From CBDIDH01 sp965277595 (lineage in GTDB: Bacteria; Planctomycetota; Planctomycetia; Isosphaerales; Isosphaeraceae), in NCBI GenBank assembly GCA_965277595.1, contig CBDIDH010000001.1, positions 1,364,001 through 1,428,000 on the forward strand: 64,000 nucleotides of DNA, written 5' to 3'. Position 1 is the first letter of the stretch; every line of letters starts with the position of its first letter. This document shows positions 18,387 to 27,181 of this stretch, piece after piece. The translations under genes and the position numbers were made by a program. A model generated the notes under the pieces. That model did not search any database and was not told the origin of the DNA. It saw nothing but the letters and a program-made list of their open reading frames with translations.

Positions 18387-21236
18387 ATGCTGTTTGGCAA
18401 TCGCGAACCTCGGTCGTCGGTCGCTCGACGGCGCGAGGCGTACCGTCCGGCGGTGAAGGGCCTGGAGCCCCGGCAATTGCTCGCCGGGACGATCCTCGAC
18501 CTGGGCGGGGGCGGCACGAGCGGCCTGCCGGTCAACCCGATCATCGCCTCGAAGCCCTACGGAATTCAGATGGCCGGAACCGTCTCGAACGGCGGCGCCG
18601 GCTATAGCGTTTCCGACGTCGGCGACCTGACTGGCAGCGGCTATGACGACTTCATCGTCGGCGCTCCGACGGTCAGCCGAACCGGCACGACGGTCAGTCC
18701 GATCGGCGCGAACTCGCCGGGCGGCGTTTACCTGATCCTGGGTTCGGCGACGGCCAATGCCGCCACGATCTCCACGTGGCTGAACATTCCAACGACTCCG
18801 GGAACGGGTAACCTCTCCGACCCTCAGCCCGGTGACCAACGCGTCGGCGACTTGACGCAGCTTGGCAATTCCGGCGCGCAAAGCAACCCGATCACGGGAA
18901 GCCCGAGCTACCCATTCGCCGGGTTCAAGCTTCAGACCCTCTCGGAACCGGCCTCACAACTTGGCGCCTCGGTCTCCGCGGCGGGAATTATCAACGGCCG
19001 CCGAGCCTTCTTGATCGGTGCCCCGGGCGCGAACGACGTTAACGGCCAGAACCCCGGGACCGGTCGCGCCTACCTGATCTTCGGTGGCCCGAACCTGGCC
19101 AAGCTGGCCTCGTCGAACCTGACGCCGATCGACCTTGACAGCCCGAATCAGAACTCGGGCCTGAACTTCATCACGTTCGTGAACAACACCATCAACGGCC
19201 AGACCGGCCGGGCGGTCGCGGGCATCGGCGACATCTTCGGCGGCGGCACCGATAACATCGCCATCGGTGCCCCCGGGGCGACGGTTAACGGCAACAGCGC
19301 CGCGGGCGACACCTATATCGTGCCGTCGTCGCTCTTGCCGGTCGGTAACTCGGTGATCTCGCTGAATACGATCGGCCAGGGGAACGTTCCGGGCATTCAG
19401 ATTACCGGAACCACGGCCAACGATAACTCCGGCTTCGCGCTCGCCGGGCTTGGCGACATCAATGGCGCGACGACCGGGACCGGCACCAAGATCACCGACT
19501 TCGCCATCGGCGCCCCGAACGCGAATGGCGGCACGGGCGCCGCGTATGTGATCTACGGGGCCTCGAACCTGACCACGCAGGCGACCACGATCACGACCGC
19601 CGGTACCGCGCTCACGCAGATCCCCCTGGCTCAGGTCGGATCAACAACCGCTCCGACGATCACCGGATTTGTTGCTCAAGGGACGGCCGCGGGAGATATG
19701 ACCGGCTACTCCGTCGCCTCGGGCGGCGATTTTAACGGCGACGGCCTCAATGACGTCCTGATCGGCTCTCCCGGTTACACCGGGTCCGAGGGGCGAGTTG
19801 ACGTGATCTATGGCGCCGCCTTCAATGCCGGCCAGCCGACGGGCGTCTTCGCGCTCAACGCCGTTTCTGGCGGTATCGAGACGACAACCTACACCGGTGC
19901 GAACGCGGGCGACATGGCTGGTTTCTCGGTCGGCAGCACCCAGGCGATCACGACCAGCCCCGCTCAGAATCCGGGCAATCCGATCCTGATCGGCGCCCCT
20001 GGATTCAATCTCGGGGCGGGCACGGTTTACATGCTCCCCGCCAACAGCGTTCTGGGGCAGTCGTTCAGCCTGACGACCGCCACCTCGAACCCGAACATCT
20101 TCGCCTTGCAGTTCGTCTTCACGACGCCGGGGTCAACCTCGCTCCCCTTCTTCGGGGCGTCGGTTTCCGGCTACCAACCCGACACGCTCAGCACGGCCTC
20201 GGCCAACACGGCCGACGGGGATAACGTTCCCGACCTGATTATTGGCGCGCCCGGCTACGGAGCACCCGGTCAGAACGGTCTGAACCAGCGCGGCCTTGAC
20301 GGCGGCGTCTCGATTCTCGAAGGGGCCTTCATCGCCCCCTTGCTCGCCGTTCCGACCCCGATCGCGGCCCTGACCTCGACGATTCAGGTCGATAGCCACA
20401 ACGGCCCCCCCTTCGTCGTCAGCGCGACGACCCCCAACTCCGTGATCATCTACGTCTTCAGCAACGCCACGACGACTCCGACGTTCAATCCGGTCACCTC
20501 GTTGAACCCGGCGACGATCACGGTCAACGGCGTCGCTTTCCCGAACGCAACCATCGCCGCGGACCCTGTTGATGAGAATAATGACGGCATTCCCGACGCT
20601 ATCATCACGATCTCGCCCAGGTCGGCGCTGAACCTGCTCGCGACGACGAGCACGTTTACCCTGACCGCCAGGACGCTGGCGAACTCGCCCTTCGGCGTCC
20701 AGCGCTATTCCAGCAGCACGACGATCGTCGTGACCGGTGGTGCCGTGCCGCCGGGAACGGGTGTCGGCACCGGCGGGGCCGGAGCTTTCTCGTCGCCGGT
20801 CGGCCAAATTGTCCCGACGAGCTTCCTGGCTCCGCTTGGCCCGGATACGTATGTCCCGTCGTTGACGACCCTCTCGCAGCTCAGCGATTACAAGCCGATT
20901 CCGGCGCGGTATGCGATCAAGGAGTTCCTGCCGACCAATGGGTTCGAGGCCAGGCTGTACTACTACCAGTACCCCAACAAGAAGCCAGTGAACCAGTTCG
21001 GCTACAATGGCGGGAACGGGTTCCAGGGGCATGGAACGACACAGCTTGGCTCCAAGATCTTCACCAAGACGGCTTATCCACACGGCAAGACGGTTGACTT
21101 CAAACACAAGGTTCCGGTCGTCCCGGTCAACCTCCAGCACGAACAGCTTGCCGGACCGATCGCTGGTGTGACCCGCGAGCCGGCGAATGCCAAGAAGGCC
21201 ACCGTCAAGCCCGTCTCGGCCAAGGCCAAGAAATAA
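18387..21236 (+). CDS. Secreted FG-GAP/integrin-alpha-like repeat protein with LEPR motif
   Basis: The 949-residue protein starts at the ATG preceded by AGGAGGAGGG; an upstream in-frame ATG lacks this RBS. Near residue 28-36 is LEPRQLLAG, the LEPR-xLL motif found at the N-terminus of many large planctomycete exported proteins. Residues of about 60-620 hold six to seven FG-GAP-type repeats (pattern GDLTGSGYDDFIVGAP, GDFNGDGLNDVLIGSPGY, DGDNVPDLIIGAPGYG), which fold as a beta-propeller and often bind calcium. A Thr/Ala-rich region and a basic C-terminus ending in KPVSAKAKK follow. It is probably on the cell surface. No ligand can be inferred. Confidence 0.85.
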   Translation: MLFGNREPRSSVARRREAYRPAVKGLEPRQLLAGTILDLGGGGTSGLPVNPIIASKPYGIQMAGTVSNGGAGYSVSDVGDLTGSGYDDFIVGAPTVSRTGTTVSPIGANSPGGVYLILGSATANAATISTWLNIPTTPGTGNLSDPQPGDQRVGDLTQLGNSGAQSNPITGSPSYPFAGFKLQTLSEPASQLGASVSAAGIINGRRAFLIGAPGANDVNGQNPGTGRAYLIFGGPNLAKLASSNLTPIDLDSPNQNSGLNFITFVNNTINGQTGRAVAGIGDIFGGGTDNIAIGAPGATVNGNSAAGDTYIVPSSLLPVGNSVISLNTIGQGNVPGIQITGTTANDNSGFALAGLGDINGATTGTGTKITDFAIGAPNANGGTGAAYVIYGASNLTTQATTITTAGTALTQIPLAQVGSTTAPTITGFVAQGTAAGDMTGYSVASGGDFNGDGLNDVLIGSPGYTGSEGRVDVIYGAAFNAGQPTGVFALNAVSGGIETTTYTGANAGDMAGFSVGSTQAITTSPAQNPGNPILIGAPGFNLGAGTVYMLPANSVLGQSFSLTTATSNPNIFALQFVFTTPGSTSLPFFGASVSGYQPDTLSTASANTADGDNVPDLIIGAPGYGAPGQNGLNQRGLDGGVSILEGAFIAPLLAVPTPIAALTSTIQVDSHNGPPFVVSATTPNSVIIYVFSNATTTPTFNPVTSLNPATITVNGVAFPNATIAADPVDENNDGIPDAIITISPRSALNLLATTSTFTLTARTLANSPFGVQRYSSSTTIVVTGGAVPPGTGVGTGGAGAFSSPVGQIVPTSFLAPLGPDTYVPSLTTLSQLSDYKPIPARYAIKEFLPTNGFEARLYYYQYPNKKPVNQFGYNGGNGFQGHGTTQLGSKIFTKTAYPHGKTVDFKHKVPVVPVNLQHEQLAGPIAGVTREPANAKKATVKPVSAKAKK

Positions 21237-21298
21237 CCGAGGCTCGTTGACCGAACGTCTCTCAACTCGATCCTCCTGAGTTCCCCTTGTTTCTCCAG

Positions 21299-21342
21299 GC
21301 CCGCCCCTCGATCACCCCTTTTCCGGGTGCCGAGGGTCGGGC
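21299..21342 (+). terminator. Probable terminator hairpin after FG-GAP gene
   Basis: GCCCGCCCCTCG (21299-21310) pairs with CGAGGGTCGGGC (21331-21342) with one mismatch, and an inner CACCC/GGGTG pair extends the stem. A pyrimidine-rich stretch follows. It lies 63 nt after the stop codon. Confidence 0.55.
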
Positions 21343-21390
21343 CTTCTGCTTCCCCTGTCCGGTACGCTTCCCTCTCCTAAGTGTCACCGA

Positions 21391-21453
21391 TGTCTTTTTC
21401 CCTTTGTCTTTTTCCCTTTGTCTTTTTCCCTTTGTCCTTTTCCCTTTGTCCTT
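21391..21453. repeat. Family B tandem repeat, four 14-nt copies
   Basis: The unit TGTCTTTTTCCCTT occurs three times without change and a fourth time with one change, then part of a fifth. Each 14-mer is two related heptamers. It lies between convergent genes. Confidence 0.85.
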
Positions 21454-21499
21454 TCATCCAATCCAGAAATCACCTCCGCCTAGGCATCCAAAATCTCCG

Positions 21500-23188
21500 T
21501 CAGACCAGCGAGGCGAGTTTGTGGGCTAGACGTTCCAGGGCCGGGCTGCGGTCGAAGGGATCGAGGTGGACGTTCAACAGGCTGAAAGTCTCGGTATTGG
21601 CCAGAGCGCACTGAAGTGCCGAATCGAGTTCCCCCTCGGTGCGGACCTCAAGGCCAAGCCCTCGCCCGAAGACGTCAGGAATCTTGTGGAATTGCCATTC
21701 CTGGACGTCGTTGAAAGGGCCGTCAAGGAGAAACCGCTCGGTCGTGTAGCCGTGATTGTTCAGGACGACGACGATCGGGTTCAGACCGTATCGGACGATC
21801 GTCGAGAGTTCCATCCCGGTCATCTGAAAGGCCCCGTCGCCGACGATCACGATCGCTCGGGCCGACGGATTCGCCATGCCGACACCGACCGACGCCGGAA
21901 TGGCGAAGCCCATCGACGTGTAATAGGCCGGGCCAAGAAACTCGGTCCGCCGGCTCATTGACAGGTCCGCGGCGCCAAAGAGCGAGTCGCCCACGTCGGC
22001 AATCACGACCATCGACTCGTCGAGCATCCGGTTCAGCCTGGTAAACAGGCGAGCCGATGTCACCGGCGCATCCTTGTCGGCAATCCAGGTCGGTTCGGGC
22101 GACGCGTGACGGTGCGGAATCGGCGTCTTCACCACCTTGAGCCGACGCGCGGCGAGAGCCCGGATGAAGTCATCAAGCCGGACGTCGCTGTAATGGTGAT
22201 GGCGGATCTGAAGATCCTCGCTCGTCGCATTGATGCAACGCGCCGGGTCAAGCTTGGCCGTGAAGATTCCGAGGTTGATGTCGGTGAGGAAGCAGCCGAG
22301 CATCAGCAGGCAATCGGCGTTTTCCACGCACGCGGTGACCTCCGACCGGCCCATCGCGCCTTCGTAAATTCCCGCGAAGAGCGGGTGCGACTCCGAAACA
22401 ACGCTCTTGCCCAGGATCGTCGTGGCGACCGGAATGCCCGTCGATTCGGCGAGCGCGATCAGGTCGTCTTGCAGGCCGAACCGGTGGATTTCCACGTCGG
22501 CGAGGATCATCGGCCGATGCGCCCCGGTGAGCATCGCCGCGGCCTCGTCCACGGCCTCGCGCAGCGCCTCGGGATCGCTCGGCGGCAGGCCCGTCGGCGG
22601 CCGGTGCGGACCGTCGGGCCGGACAAGGACCTGGTCGCGCGGAACCTCCAGATAGACGGGCCTCTTGTACCGCATCGCCGCCTCGAAGACGCGGTCGATC
22701 TCGCGGAAGGCGGTCAGCGGGTCGTCCAGCACGGCCGAGGCCACCGTGATTTTCTCAAAGACTTCTGACTGGGTCTCAAACCCCTTGACCTTGTGATGCA
22801 AAAGCGGGTTCCTCGCGCGCTCGCGCAGGCCGGGCGAACCTGAGAGCACGACGACAGGAGATTTCTCGGCATAGGCGCCGGCGATGCTGTTGCAGAGGCT
22901 CAGGCCCCCCACGCAGTACGTCACGCAGACGCAGCCAAGACCGTGGAGCCTCGCATACGCATCGGCGGCGAACCCCGCGCTATCCTCGCGGGTCATGCCG
23001 ACGACCCGGATCGGGCTGTCCTGAATCATCTTGTACAGGGTCAGCACATAATCGCCTGGAATGCCGAAGACATGGCCGACGCCGTTCGCCTGGAGTCGGT
23101 CAATCAGGTACTGGCCGAGCGTCGTGGCAAGTGCCTCGGTTCGCCCCTCGCGTCCGTTCGATGTGACCGCCGCGCTGGAATCTGCCAT
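21500..23188 (-). CDS. Thiamine-diphosphate 2-oxoacid decarboxylase (pyruvate/indolepyruvate decarboxylase type)
   Basis: The 562-residue enzyme has the three domains of this family. The N-terminal Pyr domain holds GIPGDYVLTLYK, the catalytic glutamate in TREDSAGF and an HH pair in LLHHKVKGF, which marks non-oxidative decarboxylases rather than acetolactate synthase. The C-terminal domain has the ThDP motif GDGAFQMTGMELSTI ending in LNNHGY. The likely reaction turns pyruvate, indolepyruvate or another 2-oxoacid into the aldehyde. The ATG at 23188 has AAGGAG 7 nt upstream. A small cyclotransferase-like gene lies 74 nt upstream in the same direction. The exact substrate cannot be read from the sequence. 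Confidence 0.88.
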   Translation of the reverse strand: MADSSAAVTSNGREGRTEALATTLGQYLIDRLQANGVGHVFGIPGDYVLTLYKMIQDSPIRVVGMTREDSAGFAADAYARLHGLGCVCVTYCVGGLSLCNSIAGAYAEKSPVVVLSGSPGLRERARNPLLHHKVKGFETQSEVFEKITVASAVLDDPLTAFREIDRVFEAAMRYKRPVYLEVPRDQVLVRPDGPHRPPTGLPPSDPEALREAVDEAAAMLTGAHRPMILADVEIHRFGLQDDLIALAESTGIPVATTILGKSVVSESHPLFAGIYEGAMGRSEVTACVENADCLLMLGCFLTDINLGIFTAKLDPARCINATSEDLQIRHHHYSDVRLDDFIRALAARRLKVVKTPIPHRHASPEPTWIADKDAPVTSARLFTRLNRMLDESMVVIADVGDSLFGAADLSMSRRTEFLGPAYYTSMGFAIPASVGVGMANPSARAIVIVGDGAFQMTGMELSTIVRYGLNPIVVVLNNHGYTTERFLLDGPFNDVQEWQFHKIPDVFGRGLGLEVRTEGELDSALQCALANTETFSLLNVHLDPFDRSPALERLAHKLASLV

Positions 23189-23262
23189 GAGTCGACTCCT
23201 TTCCCCTTTGCGTGCAACGGTTCGGCCGATCGTGAGTCGGCAACGCCTTCGCCAGAAACCGA

Positions 23263-23661
23263 TTAACCCGCGTCCGTTCGATCGCGATCGAGGTACATCC
23301 GCCAACCCGGTCTCGGCCCTTCCCACTGTTCGAGCGGACCTCTCGCGTTGGGCGGAAGCGGTCGGGTGTAGAGATAAACCCAGACGGTCCGGCCGCTTCG
23401 GGTCGTCGTCTGGATGCGCTGATAATGTCCCTCGGCCACCCCTTCATAATCATCAAGGCTTTCGGCGAATTCATTCGGATCGACCTCGCGGACCTGACCG
23501 CGAACCCAGCCCGCTTCGGGGTCGCCAACGTCGATCAGGGCGGGATACGGGCCGAGGTCGTACAGCCGCCCTCGAATCATGTCAGGCTCCCAGCCCCCTC
23601 GAGCGGCGGCCTCGGGACCATCGGGAGCCAGTGTGCCATACGCGAACAGGAAATCCGACAT
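23263..23661 (-). CDS. Gamma-glutamylcyclotransferase-like protein (GGCT/AIG2 fold)
   Basis: This 132-residue protein opens with LFAYGTLAPDGP, the YGTL substrate-binding loop of the family. It has RGRLYDLGPYPALI, and SLDDYEGVAEGHYQR with the conserved glutamate that acts as the acid/base. Family members release 5-oxoproline from gamma-glutamyl compounds or resolve related adducts. The stop lies 74 nt before the decarboxylase start, so co-transcription is likely, but a shared pathway is not obvious. Confidence 0.88.
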   Translation of the reverse strand: MSDFLFAYGTLAPDGPEAAARGGWEPDMIRGRLYDLGPYPALIDVGDPEAGWVRGQVREVDPNEFAESLDDYEGVAEGHYQRIQTTTRSGRTVWVYLYTRPLPPNARGPLEQWEGPRPGWRMYLDRDRTDAG

Positions 23662-23975
23662 CTAACGATTCCTCCAGGTTGGACTCCCTCCATTGTAGAA
23701 GACCCCGGTCAATTTCCACGCGGAAAGCTCGCGAAATCCAGAACCCAACGGACCGTCGACCGTGAGACACGGCTTTTCCCTCGATCTTCAGCCCTCCGCT
23801 TACGCTTATCGGAAATCGGTTTTCGGTCATTCCCCAGACGAACGCACCCCAGCCTCTGGACCACACCCCTGTTTTTCCGATGCTCCGTCATCGGGTACGT
23901 TGTTTGCATGGGTATGTCTCCGATGAAGAGTGCGAGATTGTCTCGCCAGAGAGGTTTTTCGTCGGGGAGAACACC
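23662..23975. other. Divergent intergenic region
   Basis: This 314-nt region lies between two divergent genes. A ribosome binding site, GGGGAGA, precedes the rightward gene at 23976. I see no repeat, RNA gene or convincing promoter. Confidence 0.4.
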
Positions 23976-25337
23976 ATGCGACGAATGAATGGCACCCTGG
24001 GCGCGCTGGCGGCTTTCGCGCTGTCGAGCCCGATTGTGGTGAGCGCTCAGGTTCCGGCGCGCGTGACCGCCGACCCGCCCGGCAGCGACCGCGCGGGCAA
24101 GCTCCTCGGTTCCGATACCGCTCCGCCCGAACCCGCCCCCGCGCCGGGGACTCGGTTCGCCCGCGACCCCGCCGCACGAATCAATCCCGATGCCGCGAAC
24201 CTCGCCGCCACCCGGGCCAACGCCGTCGCGGCGCCTGGCGTGGTTCCGCCGCCGGTGATCGGCAGTCATCAGATCGATCGATACGACGCGATCGACAAGC
24301 TTCAGAAGTCGGTCGAGGCCGATCCCAAGGCCCTGAACGACTGGATCATCCTCGGCGAACTGGCTCACGAAGTCGCGATGGACTCGCCGGCCGACACCGC
24401 GGGCCGTTACTTCACGATGTCGAGCGACGCCTTTCAATCCGCCCTGAAGCTTGATCCCAACAACGCCGGTCTCAAGGCCGCTGTGCAGTTCGCCAAGGAT
24501 CAGGCCAAGAATGCGGACACCTTTGAGAAGTCGCGGGACAAGTACACCGACACCTTCCTCGATGCCCGCCGCCGCGACCTGGCCGCGACCAGCCACACGC
24601 CGTATGTTCGGATGTACGAGCCGCCGATCCCGACGCGCAACCTCCCCTCGCCGAACCCCGGCTCGGCCTACTCGGCTCCTCGCGCGCCGACCGGCCCGAT
24701 CAACGACGTGGAATCGCCCGCCGTTTCGGTCGCGCCCTCGGGACGCCCGGGAGCCCCCTTGCCAGGTGACTCGGCCTCGCCGACGGTTCCGATCGTTGGT
24801 TCCGGAGCGCCCCCGGCGACTCCCGCCGCCGCGGCGGCTCGGGTTCGAGCCACGGGCGATCGCGCCATCGATTCGGCCACTCCGCTCGTGAACCCAAGCG
24901 ACACGCCTGTTGCCGAAGCCGCTCCGGCCGTGACCCCCGCTCTGACCAACGCCCCGATGACGGACGCCTCAAACTACGGAACGCGTCAAAATTATTCAGC
25001 GGCCGGCTCGCTCGCCGCGGCGCCTATTTATTTCGCGGGGCCGAGCTATCGCCCCTTCGCCACCGTCGGCGGCAGCCCGTACACCTACGAGCAGTTCAGC
25101 ACCAATTACTTCCCGTCGGTCGTGAATTCGAATCCGGCCGTGCAGCCGGTCACGACCCAGCGCTACTCGTCGTCGGTCGTGACGCCGAACGCCTTTGAAC
25201 AGCGTCTCATGAATCGTGCCACAGCCACCGGCGCCGGCCTGCCCGCGGGCGCGGTCGTCACTCCGCGAACCGGTGTTGTTCCTGGTACGGTTGTCGCCCC
25301 CGGCACCGTCGTCACCCCGGTTCCGCCGGTGCCCTGA
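23976..25337 (+). CDS. Exported TPR-like protein with low-complexity C-terminus
   Basis: The 453-residue protein starts at an ATG with GGGGAGA upstream. It begins with a signal peptide (MRRMNGTLGALAAFALS, cut probably after VVSAQ). Residues of about 100-190 hold two TPR-like helical repeats (IDKLQKSVEADPKALNDW, DAFQSALKLDPNNAGLKAA). The rest is Pro/Ala/Thr/Ser-rich and ends with a series of VVTP/VVAPGT stretches. The function is unknown; location outside the cytoplasm and protein binding are inferred from the signal peptide and TPRs. Confidence 0.7.
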   Translation: MRRMNGTLGALAAFALSSPIVVSAQVPARVTADPPGSDRAGKLLGSDTAPPEPAPAPGTRFARDPAARINPDAANLAATRANAVAAPGVVPPPVIGSHQIDRYDAIDKLQKSVEADPKALNDWIILGELAHEVAMDSPADTAGRYFTMSSDAFQSALKLDPNNAGLKAAVQFAKDQAKNADTFEKSRDKYTDTFLDARRRDLAATSHTPYVRMYEPPIPTRNLPSPNPGSAYSAPRAPTGPINDVESPAVSVAPSGRPGAPLPGDSASPTVPIVGSGAPPATPAAAAARVRATGDRAIDSATPLVNPSDTPVAEAAPAVTPALTNAPMTDASNYGTRQNYSAAGSLAAAPIYFAGPSYRPFATVGGSPYTYEQFSTNYFPSVVNSNPAVQPVTTQRYSSSVVTPNAFEQRLMNRATATGAGLPAGAVVTPRTGVVPGTVVAPGTVVTPVPPVP

Positions 25338-25376
25338 TCGTGGCCTTTCCTCGACGATTTCCAACGACGTCCACAC

Positions 25377-25401
25377 CGGCCCCTTCCTCCTGAAGGGGCC
25401 G
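25377..25401 (+). terminator. Rho-independent terminator
   Basis: A perfect 10-bp stem, CGGCCCCTTC paired with GAAGGGGCCG, has a 5-nt loop and is followed by CTTCTTT. It ends the TPR gene 40 nt after its stop and lies just before tmk. Confidence 0.65.
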
Positions 25402-25440
25402 CTTCTTTGCGCCCGGCCTTGATTTCGATACGATGACCGC

Positions 25441-26133
25441 ATGACGGTTGACCCGCCCAATTTGAGCGAGCAGAATCCAGCCCCGGGACGCTTCCTCGTG
25501 CTCGACGGTCCCGACGGCGGGGGCAAGACGACCCAGGTCGCGGCCCTGGCCGACTGGCTGCGCGCCCGGGGCCTGACGGTCGTGACCTGCCGCGACCCCG
25601 GGGGAACCTCGCTCGGCGATCGACTCCGCGCGATCCTCCTCGATCGGGCGACGGTCAACCTATCGCTTCGGGCCGAAATGCTCCTGTACATGGCCAGCCG
25701 GGCGCAGCTCGTTGACGATGTGGTCCGCCCGGCCCTTGCAAAGGGAAACGTGGTCATCTCCGACCGCTTTCTTCTCGCCAACGTCGTCTATCAAGGGTTT
25801 GCCGGCGGCCTTGGTGTCGAGGCAGTCAGTCGAGTTGGACTTGAAGCGACCGGCGGCCTCTTGCCTGACCTGACGCTCATCCTGGACCTTCCCGGCGAAG
25901 TCGCCCGCGCCCGGGTCGGTCGCGCCCGGGACCGGATCGAGGACCGGCCCGCCGCGTATCACGCCCTCGTCCGCGAGGGATTTCTCAACGCCGTGAACGC
26001 GGCGCGAGCCGGCCGCTGTCTCTATTATCCCGCTCCCTTGTCCCTGATCGACGCGTCGGGCGGACCCGACGCGGTGGCCGGGCGCGTTCGAACCGAGGTG
26101 GGGCGTGTCCTGGCACTCGATCCGAGGGGTTGA
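25441..26133 (+). CDS. tmk: Thymidylate kinase
   Basis: This 230-residue enzyme phosphorylates dTMP to dTDP. The P-loop is GPDGGGKTTQ (about 20-29). The dTMP-binding RxPGGT motif reads CRDPGGTSLGDRLR, with Asp where Glu is usual. VISDRF follows, then a lid region around ARARVGRARDRIEDR whose arginines fit a type with lid arginines. It overlaps holB by 29 nt, a pairing seen in many bacteria. Confidence 0.94.
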   Translation: MTVDPPNLSEQNPAPGRFLVLDGPDGGGKTTQVAALADWLRARGLTVVTCRDPGGTSLGDRLRAILLDRATVNLSLRAEMLLYMASRAQLVDDVVRPALAKGNVVISDRFLLANVVYQGFAGGLGVEAVSRVGLEATGGLLPDLTLILDLPGEVARARVGRARDRIEDRPAAYHALVREGFLNAVNAARAGRCLYYPAPLSLIDASGGPDAVAGRVRTEVGRVLALDPRG

Positions 26134-27136
26134 CCGGGTCGTTGACGACCTCCGCAAGGTTCTCGCTCAGGGGCGGTTCCCGCACGCGCTCCTCTTTGTC
26201 GGCCCGGAAGGTGTTGGCAAGAAAACCTTTGCGCGCAAGCTGGCCCAGGCGTTTCTTTGCGAGCGCGCGAACGAGTCGGCGCTCGATCCGTGCGAGGTCT
26301 GTCCGGGCTGTCTTCAGGTCAAGGGCCAGTCGCATCCCGACCTTCTCGAAGTTGCCCGCCCCGACGACAAGCACGAACTGCCGATCAAGGTGATTCGCGA
26401 CCTTTGCATTGACCTCGGCCTGAAGCCGATGCACGGAGTGCGCAGGGTCGCCATCGTTGACGATGCCGACGACATCAATGACGAGGCGGCAAACGCCTTT
26501 TTAAAGACGTTGGAAGAACCCCCCGACGGCTCGGTCCTGATTCTCATCGGCACCTCAGCCGAGGTGCAGCTCGATACGATCGTTTCTCGGTGTCGAGTCG
26601 TCCGGTTCAATCCTCTTGAACCGAAAGAGCTTGCCGCCGTCCTTCTTGAGCAAAACGTGACTCACGACCCGGCCGAGGCCGATCGCCTTGGTCGACTCGG
26701 CGAGGGGAGCGTGAGCCGCGCCCTTGGCCTGGCCGACCCGACGCTCGAACATTTTCGTCGGTCCTTGATCGACGAAATCACCGACCCTCGCGGTTTTGAT
26801 CCCCCCGCGCTCGCCGGTCGGCTCCAGACGTTCATCAAGGAGGCCGGCAAGGAAAACGTCGAGCAACGCGGGCGAGCTCGCCTACTCCTTGGTGAGCTTG
26901 CCCGGTTTTTTCGTGGCCTCCTCTGGCAGACGGCCGGTCTTTTACCCCCCGCCACCGATCTCGACGACCGCCGGGCCGTCGCCGATCTTGCCCAGCGTCT
27001 CGACCCTGACGACGTCTTCCTCCTCACCGACCGCTGCCTCGACGCCGAGTACCAGGTTCAACGCATGGCGTACATGCCCCTCATCCTCGACGCCCTGACT
27101 CGCGACCTGGGCAAGCTCATCAACCCGAAAACCTGA
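26105..27136 (+). CDS. holB: DNA polymerase III delta-prime subunit
   Basis: The 343-residue clamp-loader subunit starts at a GTG inside the end of tmk. It shows the Walker-like GPEGVGKKTFARKLAQ. The zinc-binding set is made of a cysteine in AFLCERA and the group CEVCPGC. The motif EAANAFLKTLEEPP precedes sensor 1 and SRCRVVRF, typical of the family. A C-terminal collar domain follows. It loads the sliding clamp with tau and delta subunits. Confidence 0.94.
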   Translation: MSWHSIRGVDRVVDDLRKVLAQGRFPHALLFVGPEGVGKKTFARKLAQAFLCERANESALDPCEVCPGCLQVKGQSHPDLLEVARPDDKHELPIKVIRDLCIDLGLKPMHGVRRVAIVDDADDINDEAANAFLKTLEEPPDGSVLILIGTSAEVQLDTIVSRCRVVRFNPLEPKELAAVLLEQNVTHDPAEADRLGRLGEGSVSRALGLADPTLEHFRRSLIDEITDPRGFDPPALAGRLQTFIKEAGKENVEQRGRARLLLGELARFFRGLLWQTAGLLPPATDLDDRRAVADLAQRLDPDDVFLLTDRCLDAEYQVQRMAYMPLILDALTRDLGKLINPKT

Positions 27137-27181
27137 ATCTCGAAACCCTTACGTCATCGGCTTCGATAGATCGTCAGGACT

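Noticed and set aside
21391..21453. Tandem 14-mers considered as a CRISPR array
   Set aside because: There are no spacers between the units and no cas genes.
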